Shown: positions 33,701 through 45,500 of the stretch, one piece after another | Position numbering within the stretch: the first letter of the stretch is position 1 | How the letters are laid out: the number at the start of each line of letters is the position of its first letter | From: Tethya wilhelma | Lineage: Eukaryota > Porifera > Demospongiae > Tethyida > Tethyidae | Assembly: GCA_964030475.1 (NCBI GenBank) | Contig: CAXIPT010000001.1 | Coordinates: 17,644,514-17,708,513 of the forward strand | Reading direction: 5' to 3' | Length of the DNA: 64,000 nucleotides | The notes under the pieces: model-generated | What the model saw: only the letters and a program-made list of their open reading frames with translations | What the model was told of the DNA's origin: nothing | Databases searched by the model: none | Made by a program: the position numbers and the translations under genes

Positions 33701-36700
33701 AGTGATATTTTGTTGAAAATTACAAGAGATATACTTATAGTGAGTGTGCTGTGTTATAGAGTGATGCATATATGCCTTCTTGTTGGGAAAGGATGCAGCA
33801 CTTGGGTAGCAAGTCATTGCTGACTTGGCCTGTTCCCTGTTCAAAAGAACCTTGAGTAGCTCGAGCACTTCTTTTCCAGAACTCAATACTTAACTGCTGT
33901 GAAGGTTTTGGCACCAAGCTTGCAATTTTTGTTGACTTTGTTGGCAAGTCAACTTCTGATGTGTCCATTCAAAAGTATATCTCCTAGCTGAGCTATAATA
34001 ACTGAGACTTGGAAATGATTGCTAGTATCTCAGTAGGTATTCATCTCTTGAACAAAGGTACAGGGACTCACTGAGGTGCACACCAACTGGATATGTAGAA
34101 CTACAAAGCTCTTTTTCTGTATGACATATTTTACATAGTAACTCTCAAAATAACATCCCACTTTTCATTCCCCAAAATAAAGTACTGGGATTTATAGTCT
34201 AAGTGGGTACATATAGCTATTGCTCATTTCTACATTGGAAGGGGGAAAATAGCGTGCCCCTACGCTAAATCACTCCCATATAATAGGAGGAAAATAGCGT
34301 ACCCCTACGCTAAATCCCGCCCATATATATGGGTGGGATATTTAGCGTGGGGTACGCCAAGATTTTGCCCTGCCCGCCCATATATATAGGAGGGATTTAG
34401 CGTACCCCCCACACTATATCCCACCTATATATATATGGGTGGGAGAGATCAAATAGTGTAATTTTATCTATACCCGTATGAGTGTGTGAGTGTGTGAGTG
34501 TGTGTGTGTTGGGGATTTTTAAAAAAAGGTTATGTTGGTAAAGTTTATTTTTAGTTAAGTAACCCTGTACCAAAGGTAACAGTATTGGTAATATTCTGTA
34601 GCTTTGTGATAAGAATCTAGTTAGCTACTTTGAAGTTTTCCCTTCCCTCAGGTGTACTCTGAGGTGGATGGTGTTCTTCGTGTGGAGCTGTTTGACACTC
34701 ACACAGAGGAGGACATCCTCATCAACGAGGTGCTGGTCAAGGAGAACTTTGCCATGAAGTGCGATGAGCCATATCAATCCCGGGTAGGCTAGTGAGTTGT
34801 TTAGGAGTGTGTCTTGTCCTTCATTGTGCTGATGTTGGTCTGATGGTGCATGAATTAAAATACCTACATATCTACGTATGTAGATGTGTAATGTTACTTC
34901 TCTCTGTTGCACATTGCTTGTTGGAATTTTAAGGTCTTAGTTTTCTCTCTGCTCCATACTACAGAAGAAGAGTATTTTGTAGCTAACTTTTGCTAGTTTG
35001 TTTCAAACTACCCTTCCTTCCTTCCTTCCTTCCTTCTAGCTGCGTCATGCTCAAGCTATATACAAGGCTCAGTCGGAGGCCTCAACCTCCTCCTCCTCCT
35101 CCTCTGGGGTGCTACTTGATGTGGAACGGAGGGGGCCATTCATCGAGATCCCTCGTAGGTCCACCTCCACGACCGTAGACTGGATCCACTCCTCTCACTC
35201 CTCCTCCCGTCCGTCCAACCAGGAGTACTACCAGTACGGCGGGGGGAGCAGGATGCACCTCCGAGGTCCGGACACCCCGTACGAGGTCACCTTCTACTCA
35301 ATGACCAAAAGCGGAGGGTTTCGTCCCGTGAAGATTGAGAGGATGTCAGTGAACTCGGTGGTGGTGAACAACGAGCCTCAGGACTCCCACGAGAGGATGA
35401 TGGTGGCCGCCCACGTGGCGCTGAATTCTACCGGGAACACCTGTCTTGCTCGGACGACCACTCTACTGCCTAACGTCCATGGGTTGATGCATCTTGTGTC
35501 ACTGCTGTTTGCTCCCTCTGTTGAGATGAGGTGTGTGTCAGTGTATGATTGGATGGGGTTTACCACAAAGTGTAGTTGTAAATACAAGATACTAAAGTCC
35601 ATCTGATTTGAGAATGCTGGTAGAAAAAATCATCTTCCAACACCTTACCAGTCAAAAGTTAGCTATTTTGTCTCATTAGAATAGTATTGCATAAATTTCA
35701 CTTGCGATGGCATTCTCAAACCACCAGATGGACTTAGCAACTGTTTGTGCCAGCTGCTACCTCGTCTTCCCTCTCCCATCTTGTCCAGGACCGATGAACT
35801 GAGGCGTCAGTACACTGGTGCTCTCTGTGGGCTGGGCTTTGACCCTGACACCAGAGAGAGCATCTACTACGAGCACGATGTTGAACTCATCTTTGACACC
35901 CTCATCACTCAGAAGGACCTGCTGAGTGTGAGTCACTGCTACATCATGATGTTGTGGAGAATCCCCAATACATCATAATGATGTAATGAGTAATAATTGT
36001 TATCTTTTTTGCCACTTTTTTTTGCAGATCAATTACATCCGTCGGTTGATCAACATTGCAGTGGGCGGGGTCAATGACGCAATGGAAGCAGGAGAGCTTG
36101 ACATCAAGGCCATCCAGAAGAGAGCCAGGAGCAAGCTAAGGGAGTAAGTTTACTTTTCCATAACTGTTGAGGTCTACTTAAATTGTTTGCTGTTTTTTGC
36201 GTATTCATAAACTTTTTCCTCTTATTGTTTAAATTACGCAGTTTTCCCTAACTTTCATGCTCCAATCCTATTTATTGGTTTCATTTTAGAATCTAACATG
36301 GTTTAATATTGAGATTCCAGTGGTAGTACTTACTTGTCATTCTGCTCTCATTCCAGTCTCATTCTGAGTCCCAGAGATTCGGTGACTCCGTTCCTGTCTC
36401 CTGAAAATGGGCGTGGTTGGAACCAGGTGCCAGCCGAGTCCATCATCAGTGTGGACACCAGTGAGCTGGCGGAGGAGGNCCCATATATATGGGTGGGATA
36501 TTTAGCGTGGGGTACGCCAAGATTTTGCCCTGCCCGCCCATATATATAGGAGGGATTTAGCGTACCCCCCACACTATATCCCACCTATATATATATGGGT
36601 GGGAGAGATCAAATAGTGTAATTTTATCTATACCCGTATGAGTGTGTGAGTGTGTGAGTGTGTGTGTGTTGGGGATTTTTAAAAAAAGGTTATGTTGGTA

Positions 36701-39234
36701 AAGTTTATTTTTAGTTAAGTAACCCTGTACCAAAGGTAACAGTATTGGTAATATTCTGTAGCTTTGTGATAAGAATCTAGTTAGCTACTTTGAAGTTTTC
36801 CCTTCCCTCAGGTGTACTCTGAGGTGGATGGTGCTCTTCGTGTGGAGCTGTTTGACACTCACACAGAGGAGGACATCCTCATCAACGAGGTGCTGGTCAA
36901 GGAGAACTTTGCCATGAAGTGCGATGAGCCATATCAATCCCGGGTAGGCTAGTGAGTTGTTTAGGAGTGTGTCTTGTCCTTCATTGTGCTGATGTTGGTC
37001 TGATGGTGCATGAATTAAAATACCTACATATCTACGTATGTAGATGTGTAATGTTACTTCTCTCTGTTGCACATTGCTTGTTGGAATTTTAAGGTCTTAG
37101 TTTTCTCTCTGCTCCATACTACAGAAGAAGAGTATTTTGTAGCTAACTTTTGCTAGTTTGTTTCAAACTACCCTTCCTTCCTTCCTTCCTTCCTTCTAGC
37201 TGCGTCATGCTCAAGCTATACACAAGGCTCAGTCGGAGGCCTCAACCTCCTCCTCCTCCTCCTCTGGGGTGCTACTTGATGTGGAACGGAGGGGGCCATT
37301 CATCGAGATCCCTCGTAGGTCCACCTCCACGACCGTAGACTGGATCCACTCCTCTCACTCCTCCTCCCGTCCGTCCAACCAGGAGTACTACCAGTACGGC
37401 GGGGGGAGCAGGATGCACCTCCGAGGTCCGGACACCCCGTACGAGGTCACCTTCTACTCAATGACCAAAAGCGGAGGGTTTCGTCCCGTGAAGATTGAGA
37501 GGATGTCAGTGAACTCGGTGGTGGTGAACAACGAGCCTCAGGACTCCCACGAGAGGATGATGGTGGCCGCCCACGTGGCGCTGAATTCTACCGGGAACAC
37601 CTGTCTTGCTCGGACGACCACTCTACTGCCTAACGTCCATGGGTTGATGCATCTTGTGTCACTGCTGTTTGCTCCCTCTGTTGAGATGAGGTGTGTGTCA
37701 GTGTATGATTGGATGGGGTTTACCACAAAGTGTAGTTGTAAATACAAGATACTAAAGTCCATCTGATTTGAGAATGCTGGTAGAAAAAATCAAATAACTA
37801 TTATCCAACCGATTGCAAAATTTTAAGCACCATTGAAAAGTGCTCGTTCTCCCCATTCTGCTTTTCCAGCTTTCTACCCTTTACCAGTCAAAAGTTATCT
37901 ATTTGAAAATTATTAGTATTGCATGAATCTCATTATTTCACCTGCGATGGCTTTCTCAAACCAGATGGACTTTAGCAATTGTTTGTGCCAGCTGCTACCT
38001 CGTCTTCTCTCTCCCATCTTGTCTAGGACCGATGAACTGAGGCGTCAGTACACTGGTGCTCTCTGTGGGCTGGGCTTTGACCCTGACACCAGAGAGAGCA
38101 TCTACTATGAGCACGATGTTGAACTCATCTTTGACACCCTCATCACTCAGAAGGACCTGCTGAGTGTGAGTCATTGTTACATCATGATGTTGTGGGGATC
38201 CCCATTACATCATAATGATGTAATGACTAATAATTATCTTTTTTGCCACTTTTTTTTTGCAGATCAATTACATCCGTCGGTTGATCAACATTGCAGTGGG
38301 CGGGGTCAATGATGCAATGGAAGCCGGAGAGCTTGACATCAAGGCCATCCAGAAGAGAGCCAGGAGCAAGCTGAGGGAGTAAGTTTACTTTTCCATAATT
38401 GTTGAGGTCTACTTAAATTGTTTGCTGTTTTTTGCGTATTCATAAACTTTTTCCTCTTTAGGACCTCTTATTGTTTAAAATTACGCGGTTTTCCCTAACT
38501 TTCATGCTCCGATCCTGTTCATTAATTTCATTTTAGAGGTTTAATATCTGTGAGATTCCAGTGATAGTACTTACTTGTCATTCTGCTCTCATTCCAGTCT
38601 CATTCTGAGTCCCAGGGATTCGGTGACTCCATTCCTATCTCCTGAAAATGGGCGTGGTTGGAACCAGGTACCGGCTGAGTCCATCATCAGTGTGGACACC
38701 AGTGAGCTGGCGGAGGAGGGCCCAGTCCTCTACACCTACCACACTGGCATCGCCATCACGGGAGAGAGGATAGACAAACAACGCTCCACCAGGGTGCTCG
38801 TTCTCAGGGAGAAGATGAAGGAGCTGAGGAAGAAAGCCTCAGAGTAAGTCATGGAACTGTTTATTTTCTTATTTTATTTTTTGTTTTTCCCAATACCATT
38901 GAATCACCGCCTACATTAAATTTTAGAATACTTATTAACTGTTATAGTAAAAGTTAAACCAAATGTATGCATTCCATTAGTAATATTATTATTGTGTAAA
39001 CATTCAAAGTTCTATGTATGTGAAAAGTTCTATTCTTTATTAAATGCCCACCCTCAGCTCTACACGACACGCCGAGATCACATGTGATCTGTGCAATGCC
39101 TTCTGTGGGAGTCCGTTTGAGTTGAAGCTCCACCTCTCTTCTGTCTCTCACACTGCTGCTGAGAGAAGGCTCTTCAGTGACGACATTGAGCTGGACAAGA
39201 GCAGAGAGTCACTGGAGAAACTCTCCTTCATGTG
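28088..39234 (+). CDS. TDRD9: TDRD9 (Spindle-E type DExH helicase with Tudor domain), 5' truncated
   Basis: About twenty exons chain from 28088 to the stop at 39232-39234. TDRD9 acts in germline nuage in the piRNA pathway that silences transposons. Seen: the second RecA lobe (GTVLVFLPGLPEI, HSSINAEEQ, motif V TNIAESSIT, motif VI QRKGRAGR), the HA2/OB region (PYDGDLTFIGEVL and LGKLLILGHAFGCLEECLI), and an extended Tudor domain (GTYCLAKFSEDGCYYRAKVE, then VLYVDYGNVEWV). A C2H2-like finger (CDLCNAFCG, H-x5-H) ends the protein. The first RecA lobe with the P-loop and DEVH box is absent because upstream sequence is cut at the N at 27934. Exons 28384-28468 and 28526-28583 are joined by a 57 bp GC-AG intron. 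The exons from 34652 to 36478 are repeated at 36812-38718; only one set should be counted in the protein. Confidence 0.88.
29518..29704. mobile_element. MITE, TACCGTATAGCGGG family
   Basis: TACCGTATAGCGGGAAATTT to AAATTTCCCGCTGTACAGTA, in a TDRD9 intron. Confidence 0.75.
30020..30065. other. Assembly gap in (CT)n
   Basis: 46 Ns inside a CT microsatellite that spans about 29983-30110 in a TDRD9 intron. A sized gap, unlike the single Ns. Confidence 0.95.
32734..32845. repeat. Near-perfect 51 bp hairpin
   Basis: Arms 32734-32784 and 32795-32845 are complementary except for two or three bases near the base of the stem; the loop is gcgaaagaga. It lies in the TDRD9 intron 32481-33019. It is probably a very short fold-back transposon; similar but shorter palindromes with AGCCAG/CTGGCT occur at 24113-24140 and 27831-27863. 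Confidence 0.85.
33255..34465. mobile_element. 1.2 kb fold-back element in TDRD9 intron
   Basis: The outer ends are inverted copies (AAAATTACACTATTTGATCT at the left, its complement at the right). Both arms consist of repeated units in which TATATATAGGAGGGATTTAG and TACGCTATTTTCCTCC alternate. The interior (about 33540-34240) has a second inverted pair around CTGGGATTTATAGT. There is no transposase frame. The right part is also found at 36480-36625 after the N, as part of the duplicated block. Confidence 0.75.
35591..35736. mobile_element. MITE, ACTAAAGTCC family, internally deleted copy
   Basis: ACTAAAGTCCATCTGATTTG to CAGATGGACTTA, 146 bp. It corresponds to 37751-37975 but lacks about 80 bp of interior. 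Confidence 0.8.
37751..37975. mobile_element. MITE, ACTAAAGTCC family, fuller copy
   Basis: ACTAAAGTCCATCTGATTTG to AACCAGATGGACTTTAG, 225 bp, in the TDRD9 intron of the second duplicated block. Confidence 0.8.
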
Positions 39235-39545
39235 AACACAATGCCATGACATCTTGCTTGGTCAGAAACTTCATTTCAGTCTTGGATTGTGTTTTGTGTT
39301 GACATGCAGTTATTTGTTATACTTAGACTGTTGTTATCATTTAATTTATTCACCTGTTGTGTATCTATTTTCACCACTTATGTTATCAATAATTATTATT
39401 GTTGCCAGTGATTCCAATTTCAAACCATTTGTGATTTTACTTTTATTCTGTTGATCAATGTTTCAAAGTTTTCAGTCATCAAAAAAATTTTGTAATGAGG
39501 TGAACAATTGAACATAATCACACACACACAGAGACTTAGTGGTGT
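39235..39545. other. Intergenic, convergent 3' ends
   Basis: AT-rich sequence between the stop codons of TDRD9 (+) and the pseudokinase/Roc-COR gene (-). AATAATTATT near 39390 may serve polyadenylation. No gene seen. Confidence 0.5.
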
Positions 39546-42500
39546 TCATCTATGTATTGTAGTTTGTATGACATTGTATTTGTGTCTTATCTGGTCAGCC
39601 ATTATACACTGATCCATGCTCTCTAGTGCTGTGCAAAGCTTCTCCCAAGAAGCATCTCTGTCTGTCTTCAGCCATAGGTCAATCATTTCATCCTTTTGTC
39701 GAGTTTGACCATACTTATCAAAGTCCAATCTAATCTTGGTTAGCTGAGAGCTCTCCAATCCTAGTCTTACTCCCAGTGTGTGCCAGTCAACCAGCTTGTC
39801 AAGAGCAACACTGACTTGTGAGAGAGAAAGGGAACAATCTAAAGGGAAAAAATGTAACATTAATTTTGCTGTATGCCTGACTCTATAACTATATAATAAT
39901 AATTATGGCAGTCATGTCAATTATGCCACTATAGCTGGTATAGCAGTCATCAATCTATACCTGTTACATTTGTTTTGACTTCTGAAGTTAGATTTGCTGC
40001 AGCTGTAAGATTTTTGTTCCACAGTCCACTCTCTTCACTTAGCCTGCCAGTCCTTGATTCAGTCTTGGTACAGACCCACCATGGTTTCCCTGTTCTATCT
40101 GTGAGTACTCTTGCTGGATGGGGCTTGCCATTCTTGCATGGACAAAGGACAGCTGATTCAATTTCAGGATTGATATAGTTGAGGAGGTTTCTGACTTTTT
40201 CCAGGGACTGCAGTAAAGCACTTTTCACAACCAGACACAATTCATGACTGAACACTTCTGGGCAGGAGGATACTATGACCTCGATAAAGTCATACATGTC
40301 TATGAGAGTGACAACACCAAGGAAGCCAGGGACTGTGAATTGCACGATATTTCTATATAGACATTGTGGACACCCATCTGATTGTAGCAGAAGCTTCCAA
40401 GGACCAGGTGTGTTGTTTTCATTAGAAAGAAGAGCTGCAATTGTGAAGCAGAACATACCACTCCAGAGACCTTTGGGAAAATAAAGAACAAGAGATGGTA
40501 TCTTAGACTTGCAGCTAGACTTGTGCTGCTTGATTTCTTTTCGTTTGATAGTGTGCAGGAGACAGGGCATGAAGTATTCCTGTAGTTCTTTATCATCTTT
40601 TTCAAAATCAGCAATGACAAGCAGAGCTCGGAAGAGTATTAGCAGATGACGAACTTCAAATATATCAGGGACATAATGTGCTGGGAATTCAGCAAGTATG
40701 GTTTCGTTGATTAGTCCAAAATCTCGAAATCGTCTCCAGTCTCCTGTTCTTGGTGTGCGCTCATCAAGATTTGCTGTCAGCTTGTATAAATGTTCAACAA
40801 GTTCTGTTATCTTATCAATGAGGACCTGAATGCTGCAAAATACCAATTCTGGGAGAATTTGAGGATAGTAGAAGATGATGTTTAACTTGTCGAGATACTC
40901 AAGAGCAGCTTCCAAGGCTTCTTCGCTGTCAAACTGTAGTCGATGAGCTGCTTCCCGACACTCATCCTTTGTGATAGTTGGTCTGCCAAGGACTTCTATA
41001 GTTTCCTGGAATTTCAACTGCAGTGCAAACCAGCGAAGAGGGATGCTTCTACCTGAGGATTGGAACATCTGACTGATGATGTTACGAATATGTTTTGCCA
41101 TTTTCTTATCATTCTCTCCTGGAGACTTGGTATTGACTCCACACAACACTTTCTTCATGTGACTATCGCAGTAAATCACACTATCTTGCAATGTGATGGG
41201 CAGAATTTCAGACATTTTCTTCTCTTTTTTCTTCCTTGATTCTCTAAACCATGTTTCTTTGTCCTTGTGTGTTCCAACGAATAGCATTTTGGGTGGTTTG
41301 TTTTCCCCTGTGGTATTGTGTTTTATTGACTGCAATGATTGGATTGTGCTCTTAATATGCTGCTTATTTGTAAGGTGAGACTTAATTGGCTTTGTGAGAC
41401 GTTTACCTAGTTGGTCATAGTATTCGATAACTGGTTTCTCTGAAAATGTTTCTGAAAGTTTCTGCACATGAATGAACAATGACATACATCGAGCAAAAAC
41501 TGGCAATACCTCCTGAAACTGTGGTTGACCTCCTGTGTCAGTGACAGAGATCCACTGTCGCTTCAGATTTAAATGGACACCTTCCTCACTAGTTTGGGCA
41601 ATCAGATTCACCAATTCATCTTCAGTGGCAGATGCTTCCTGCAGAATGGGCAAATGTTCAACTGCATCTAGGCTAGCCATTGTCTGCACGTCTTCCACTT
41701 CAAGAGAAATATCAGAAATAGCTGCTGCTTTTAATTGGGAGAAGTCAATCTCTAATGTAGTAGTGAGTTCACTTGTGTCTTCTTCTTCAATAATAGTACT
41801 CTGTAAAGGTTCAGAGCTTGTTGCCAAGGAATTTTTGTTAGTCTGTGGCCGGCTTTCCATTTCAAATGAGGCAATGGTAACTATTGGCTCTGATTGAGAA
41901 TTTTCACTATGATCTTCAATTATTAAAGTGGTTTGTGGATGAAGCTCATCTATTTTCACACCATTTTCATTGATCTCTGTAATTTGGTTTTCTATTTCTA
42001 GGGAGGAACTCGTTACCTCTGGTTCTGATTGTTCAGTTTGTGGAAGTTCAACCATTCTATCTGCTTTCACACCATCATCATTGATCTGGTTTTCCATTTC
42101 TAGGGAGGAACTGGTTACTGCTGGTTCTGATTGTTCAGTTTGTGGAAGTTCAACCATTCTATCTGCTTTCACACCATCATCACTGATCTGGTTTTCCATT
42201 TCTAGGGAGGAACTGGTTACTGCTGGTTCTGATTGTTCAGTTTGTGGAAGTCCATCTATCTTATCTGCTTTTGTACCATCATCGTTGATTTGTGTAACTT
42301 GTTTTCCCATTTCACGAGAGGTAATGGCTTCAAATTCACTAAGGGGGACAACAGTTAAGATTGACGATGTCTCTGATTGAGAACTAGTGTCTCTTTCATT
42401 CTTTCTAGCTGCTTCTTCAAATGGAATAGATGTGGAATTGTTACCTGCATGCTCGTTCACTAAGTCAGCAATAAATTCCTTCAACCCTGCTTCTTCAAGA

Positions 42501-45500
42501 ACATGCCATACAGAATTGTTTGAATCACACACCAAGGGTATTGCATGAATTGGTCGTCGGGCACATGGAGTACTTTTACGAATTGAAGGAGGAGCCTCAT
42601 TTAGAAGCATGGCCAGAGTAGAGGTTTTACCTGAGCCAGCAACTCCTGCTATTATCATCTTGAGGATTTCCAATGTGACCGAACCCTCTCTCATTCCTTG
42701 ATTAAATAGACTTGAGAAGTGAGCTAAGCCTTATAATGGTGAGAAAATTAGAAAGTACTGTAAACATGTATGCATAATTATAAATTTTGAATTGATATAA
42801 TTCTATAAAAATTAGGATTGTAGTCACACACAGAGATACTATGTATAGTCTGTACGCATGCATGTACACCGGTATACTCAGTATAGTGGGGAAGTTTTGT
42901 CCATGGACAATATACCTTCCGTAGGTTTTGTGGATATAATCCATGCACATAAGTTATTATCTATGAAATTCTATACATAATTTATAATTATGTGTTCATC
43001 TGTAAAAGTTAATCAAACTGTTTGACGAGAGACATCAGCACAGAAAAATTATACATGTTCCGGAAAAAAACAGAAAATTATTTCCCATGAAAATGCATCT
43101 TCTACTTAATCATAATGCAAGGTACCATGTATACGTGTATATATATAGGGGAAAAGTTTCGCGGGATTTAACTTTTGCAGTTTTGCATAAGCACAATCCA
43201 TCCGTGATTGGTGTTGCACAGCTTATCTGCAAAATTTAAAACACAAGGGACACTGAGGCATCCATGAAAGTTAGACACCACAAAACTTTCCCGCCAGCTA
43301 TACTGTAGTACCTGTATAAATTTAATTATATAACAAAATTACCTAGCTCTGAATGAAGTGGATCTTGATTCATGGTTACTTGGTAGAATGCAGCATTCTG
43401 CACAACATAATATCATAACTGAAATGAGTACAATGTCATTCCACAACACACACCACCTACCAGTTCCTTTTCAGTCCAGTCAAAGGCACCATCATGTATA
43501 TATCCCTTTCTGTCAAACAAATCTTGAAAAAGCTTTTTCAGATAGTTGTAATCAGGCCCCTTCAAAGTAGTGTTCCGTCTTCTTAAGAAGCGGAAGTACA
43601 TAGTAAATTCATCTGTGTGAGGGTGAAAATGGCAAAAAGTGAGCACAAATTAATGTGAGTGCATGCATGGTATATAGTATTTACCTGGTACATTTACACA
43701 GAGTAGTTTAATGGGTGCAAGCCGCCCTGCTCCTGTGCTGATTTTATGTATGTATCCTATAAACTCTGGCCAAGGTACACTATCTTGCAAAAAATATAGC
43801 AGCATGTATCCTAATGTTTCAAGGTCTTCTCTGCAACTATCTTCATATGCAGCTTCTGATTTGTTTAGACCAAAACCAATGATGTGTAGTATGTTTTGAC
43901 TTGGAGTATCATTGAGTCCCACAAGGAGGTTTCTTGGTTGGATATCTCTGTGTACCAACTTTCTATTGTGGACAGATTCAATTCTTGATACCTATATTAT
44001 AATATGGTGTATTTACAAGCATCACATGTAGTCATAGTCATACAAGTAGTAAAAATATTTATAAAAATGAGAAGTGTAGGAATGGGCAGTGCGGTAAAAA
44101 GCAATGAAACAAGGCAAGTCTCTGAATTTCGGCACATGACTACTTCATTTTCATGAGTGAATTGCAAATTTGAATTCCATCATTATAAATGTCGGTCGTT
44201 TGGCTCATGAGTCAATGCGACTGCGACAATCATGCACTTGACTAATTTGGATGAAGTAACAAGCATTTAGAATGTAGATACACAAAGAATAGGGCACAAA
44301 AAATGAAGTAGTCATGTGCCGAAATTCAGAGACTTGCCTTGTTTCATTGCTTTTTACCGCACTGCCCATTCCTACACTTCTCATTTTTATAAAATTTTTA
44401 CTACTTGTTCATTCACTTTTTTAAACACCAAGTTGCTCAATTACATGGAGACAATCACACAGCAGAGACTCTAAAAAGGTGTACATTTGATGCGCATGCG
44501 CATTATATGCATGCAAACCACGTGGTCTGTTGACGACCTTTACCTACATCAAAATGGCTAAATAAAAGTACTTCCTTCCTTCCTAACTGACTTACTTGAA
44601 CGCGATTTCCAGACAAACAAAAGGCATTGAGCCAACTTTAACCATATAGTGGGACTTCATTTCATCTGTAGTACGTCCTTTTCGACTTGTTTGCTGGCGA
44701 AAACGCAGCAAACAAAATCTAGGCAGCTTTGAAACTCTGAAAATACTGGAAGGAAGAAAGGAAGGAGAACAAAATTGCACTCTTGTGGCTTCTCGCGAGC
44801 GCTCTAGAAACTTTCTACCAGTCTTCTTGGTTAATACAGTAAGCTAACTGTCTGTGGGAGGCTATTAAATGCATGTGAAGGCTTAGCCTTCTTTCCCTGA
44901 GAGTTTATAAGCATGAACATTTTGTATTGTGTTAATGGGACAGGCGGCCCATTCCTACTATACGTACTACCGTACGTATGATTATACTACATATCAAATA
45001 ATTGTGCATGCATGCATGCCACAACATGATGAGTTCATGATATATAATTATGCTTGTTATTTGTCTATAGTGTTTGATAACCTGCAACTGTGCAGGCAAT
45101 ATCAGACAGTGCATGATCTATAATGTGTGATAAACGCACAACATTGTATGAACATCTTACCAGTTGTATGGCTATCATCAGTACTGTCTTCAATGAGAAT
45201 GACCTACCACAAAGGTCATACAGCTCTTCCAAATTTGGACCTAACAGTTCTAGGACCAGAGCATTGTAGCGATGTGGATGAAGACTGACGTCATTACATA
45301 CCCCATAATAGTAGGCATGTGGTATTCCAACTGCATGCCCCAGTGCATAAAGGTGTGTTTGTGTGCACAGATAAGCAGTTAGTACTCACAAAAGGAAAAC
45401 TTGATTCAAGTATATACCTGTGTATCTTAATCTCTCATAGTGAAGATACTCAAGTTGTAATTGTGGTACCACACTACCTGGAATGTCGACAATGGCTGGT

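Larger units (their letters stand above)
34320..38719. repeat. Direct 2.2 kb duplication with N at the junction
   Basis: 34320-36478 and 36480-38719 are nearly identical and joined by one N. They share exons, introns and transposons, with scattered substitutions (for example GTT at 34673-34675 against GCT in copy 2, changing Val to Ala) and an internal deletion in the intron MITE of copy 1 (35591-35736 against 37751-37975). Copy 1 breaks off inside an exon exactly at the N while copy 2 continues, which is the pattern of two haplotypes joined in series. Confidence 0.85.

Noticed and set aside
34652..38718. A true tandem duplication of TDRD9 exons
   Set aside because: The single N at the junction, the break inside an exon and allele-like differences favour joined haplotypes.
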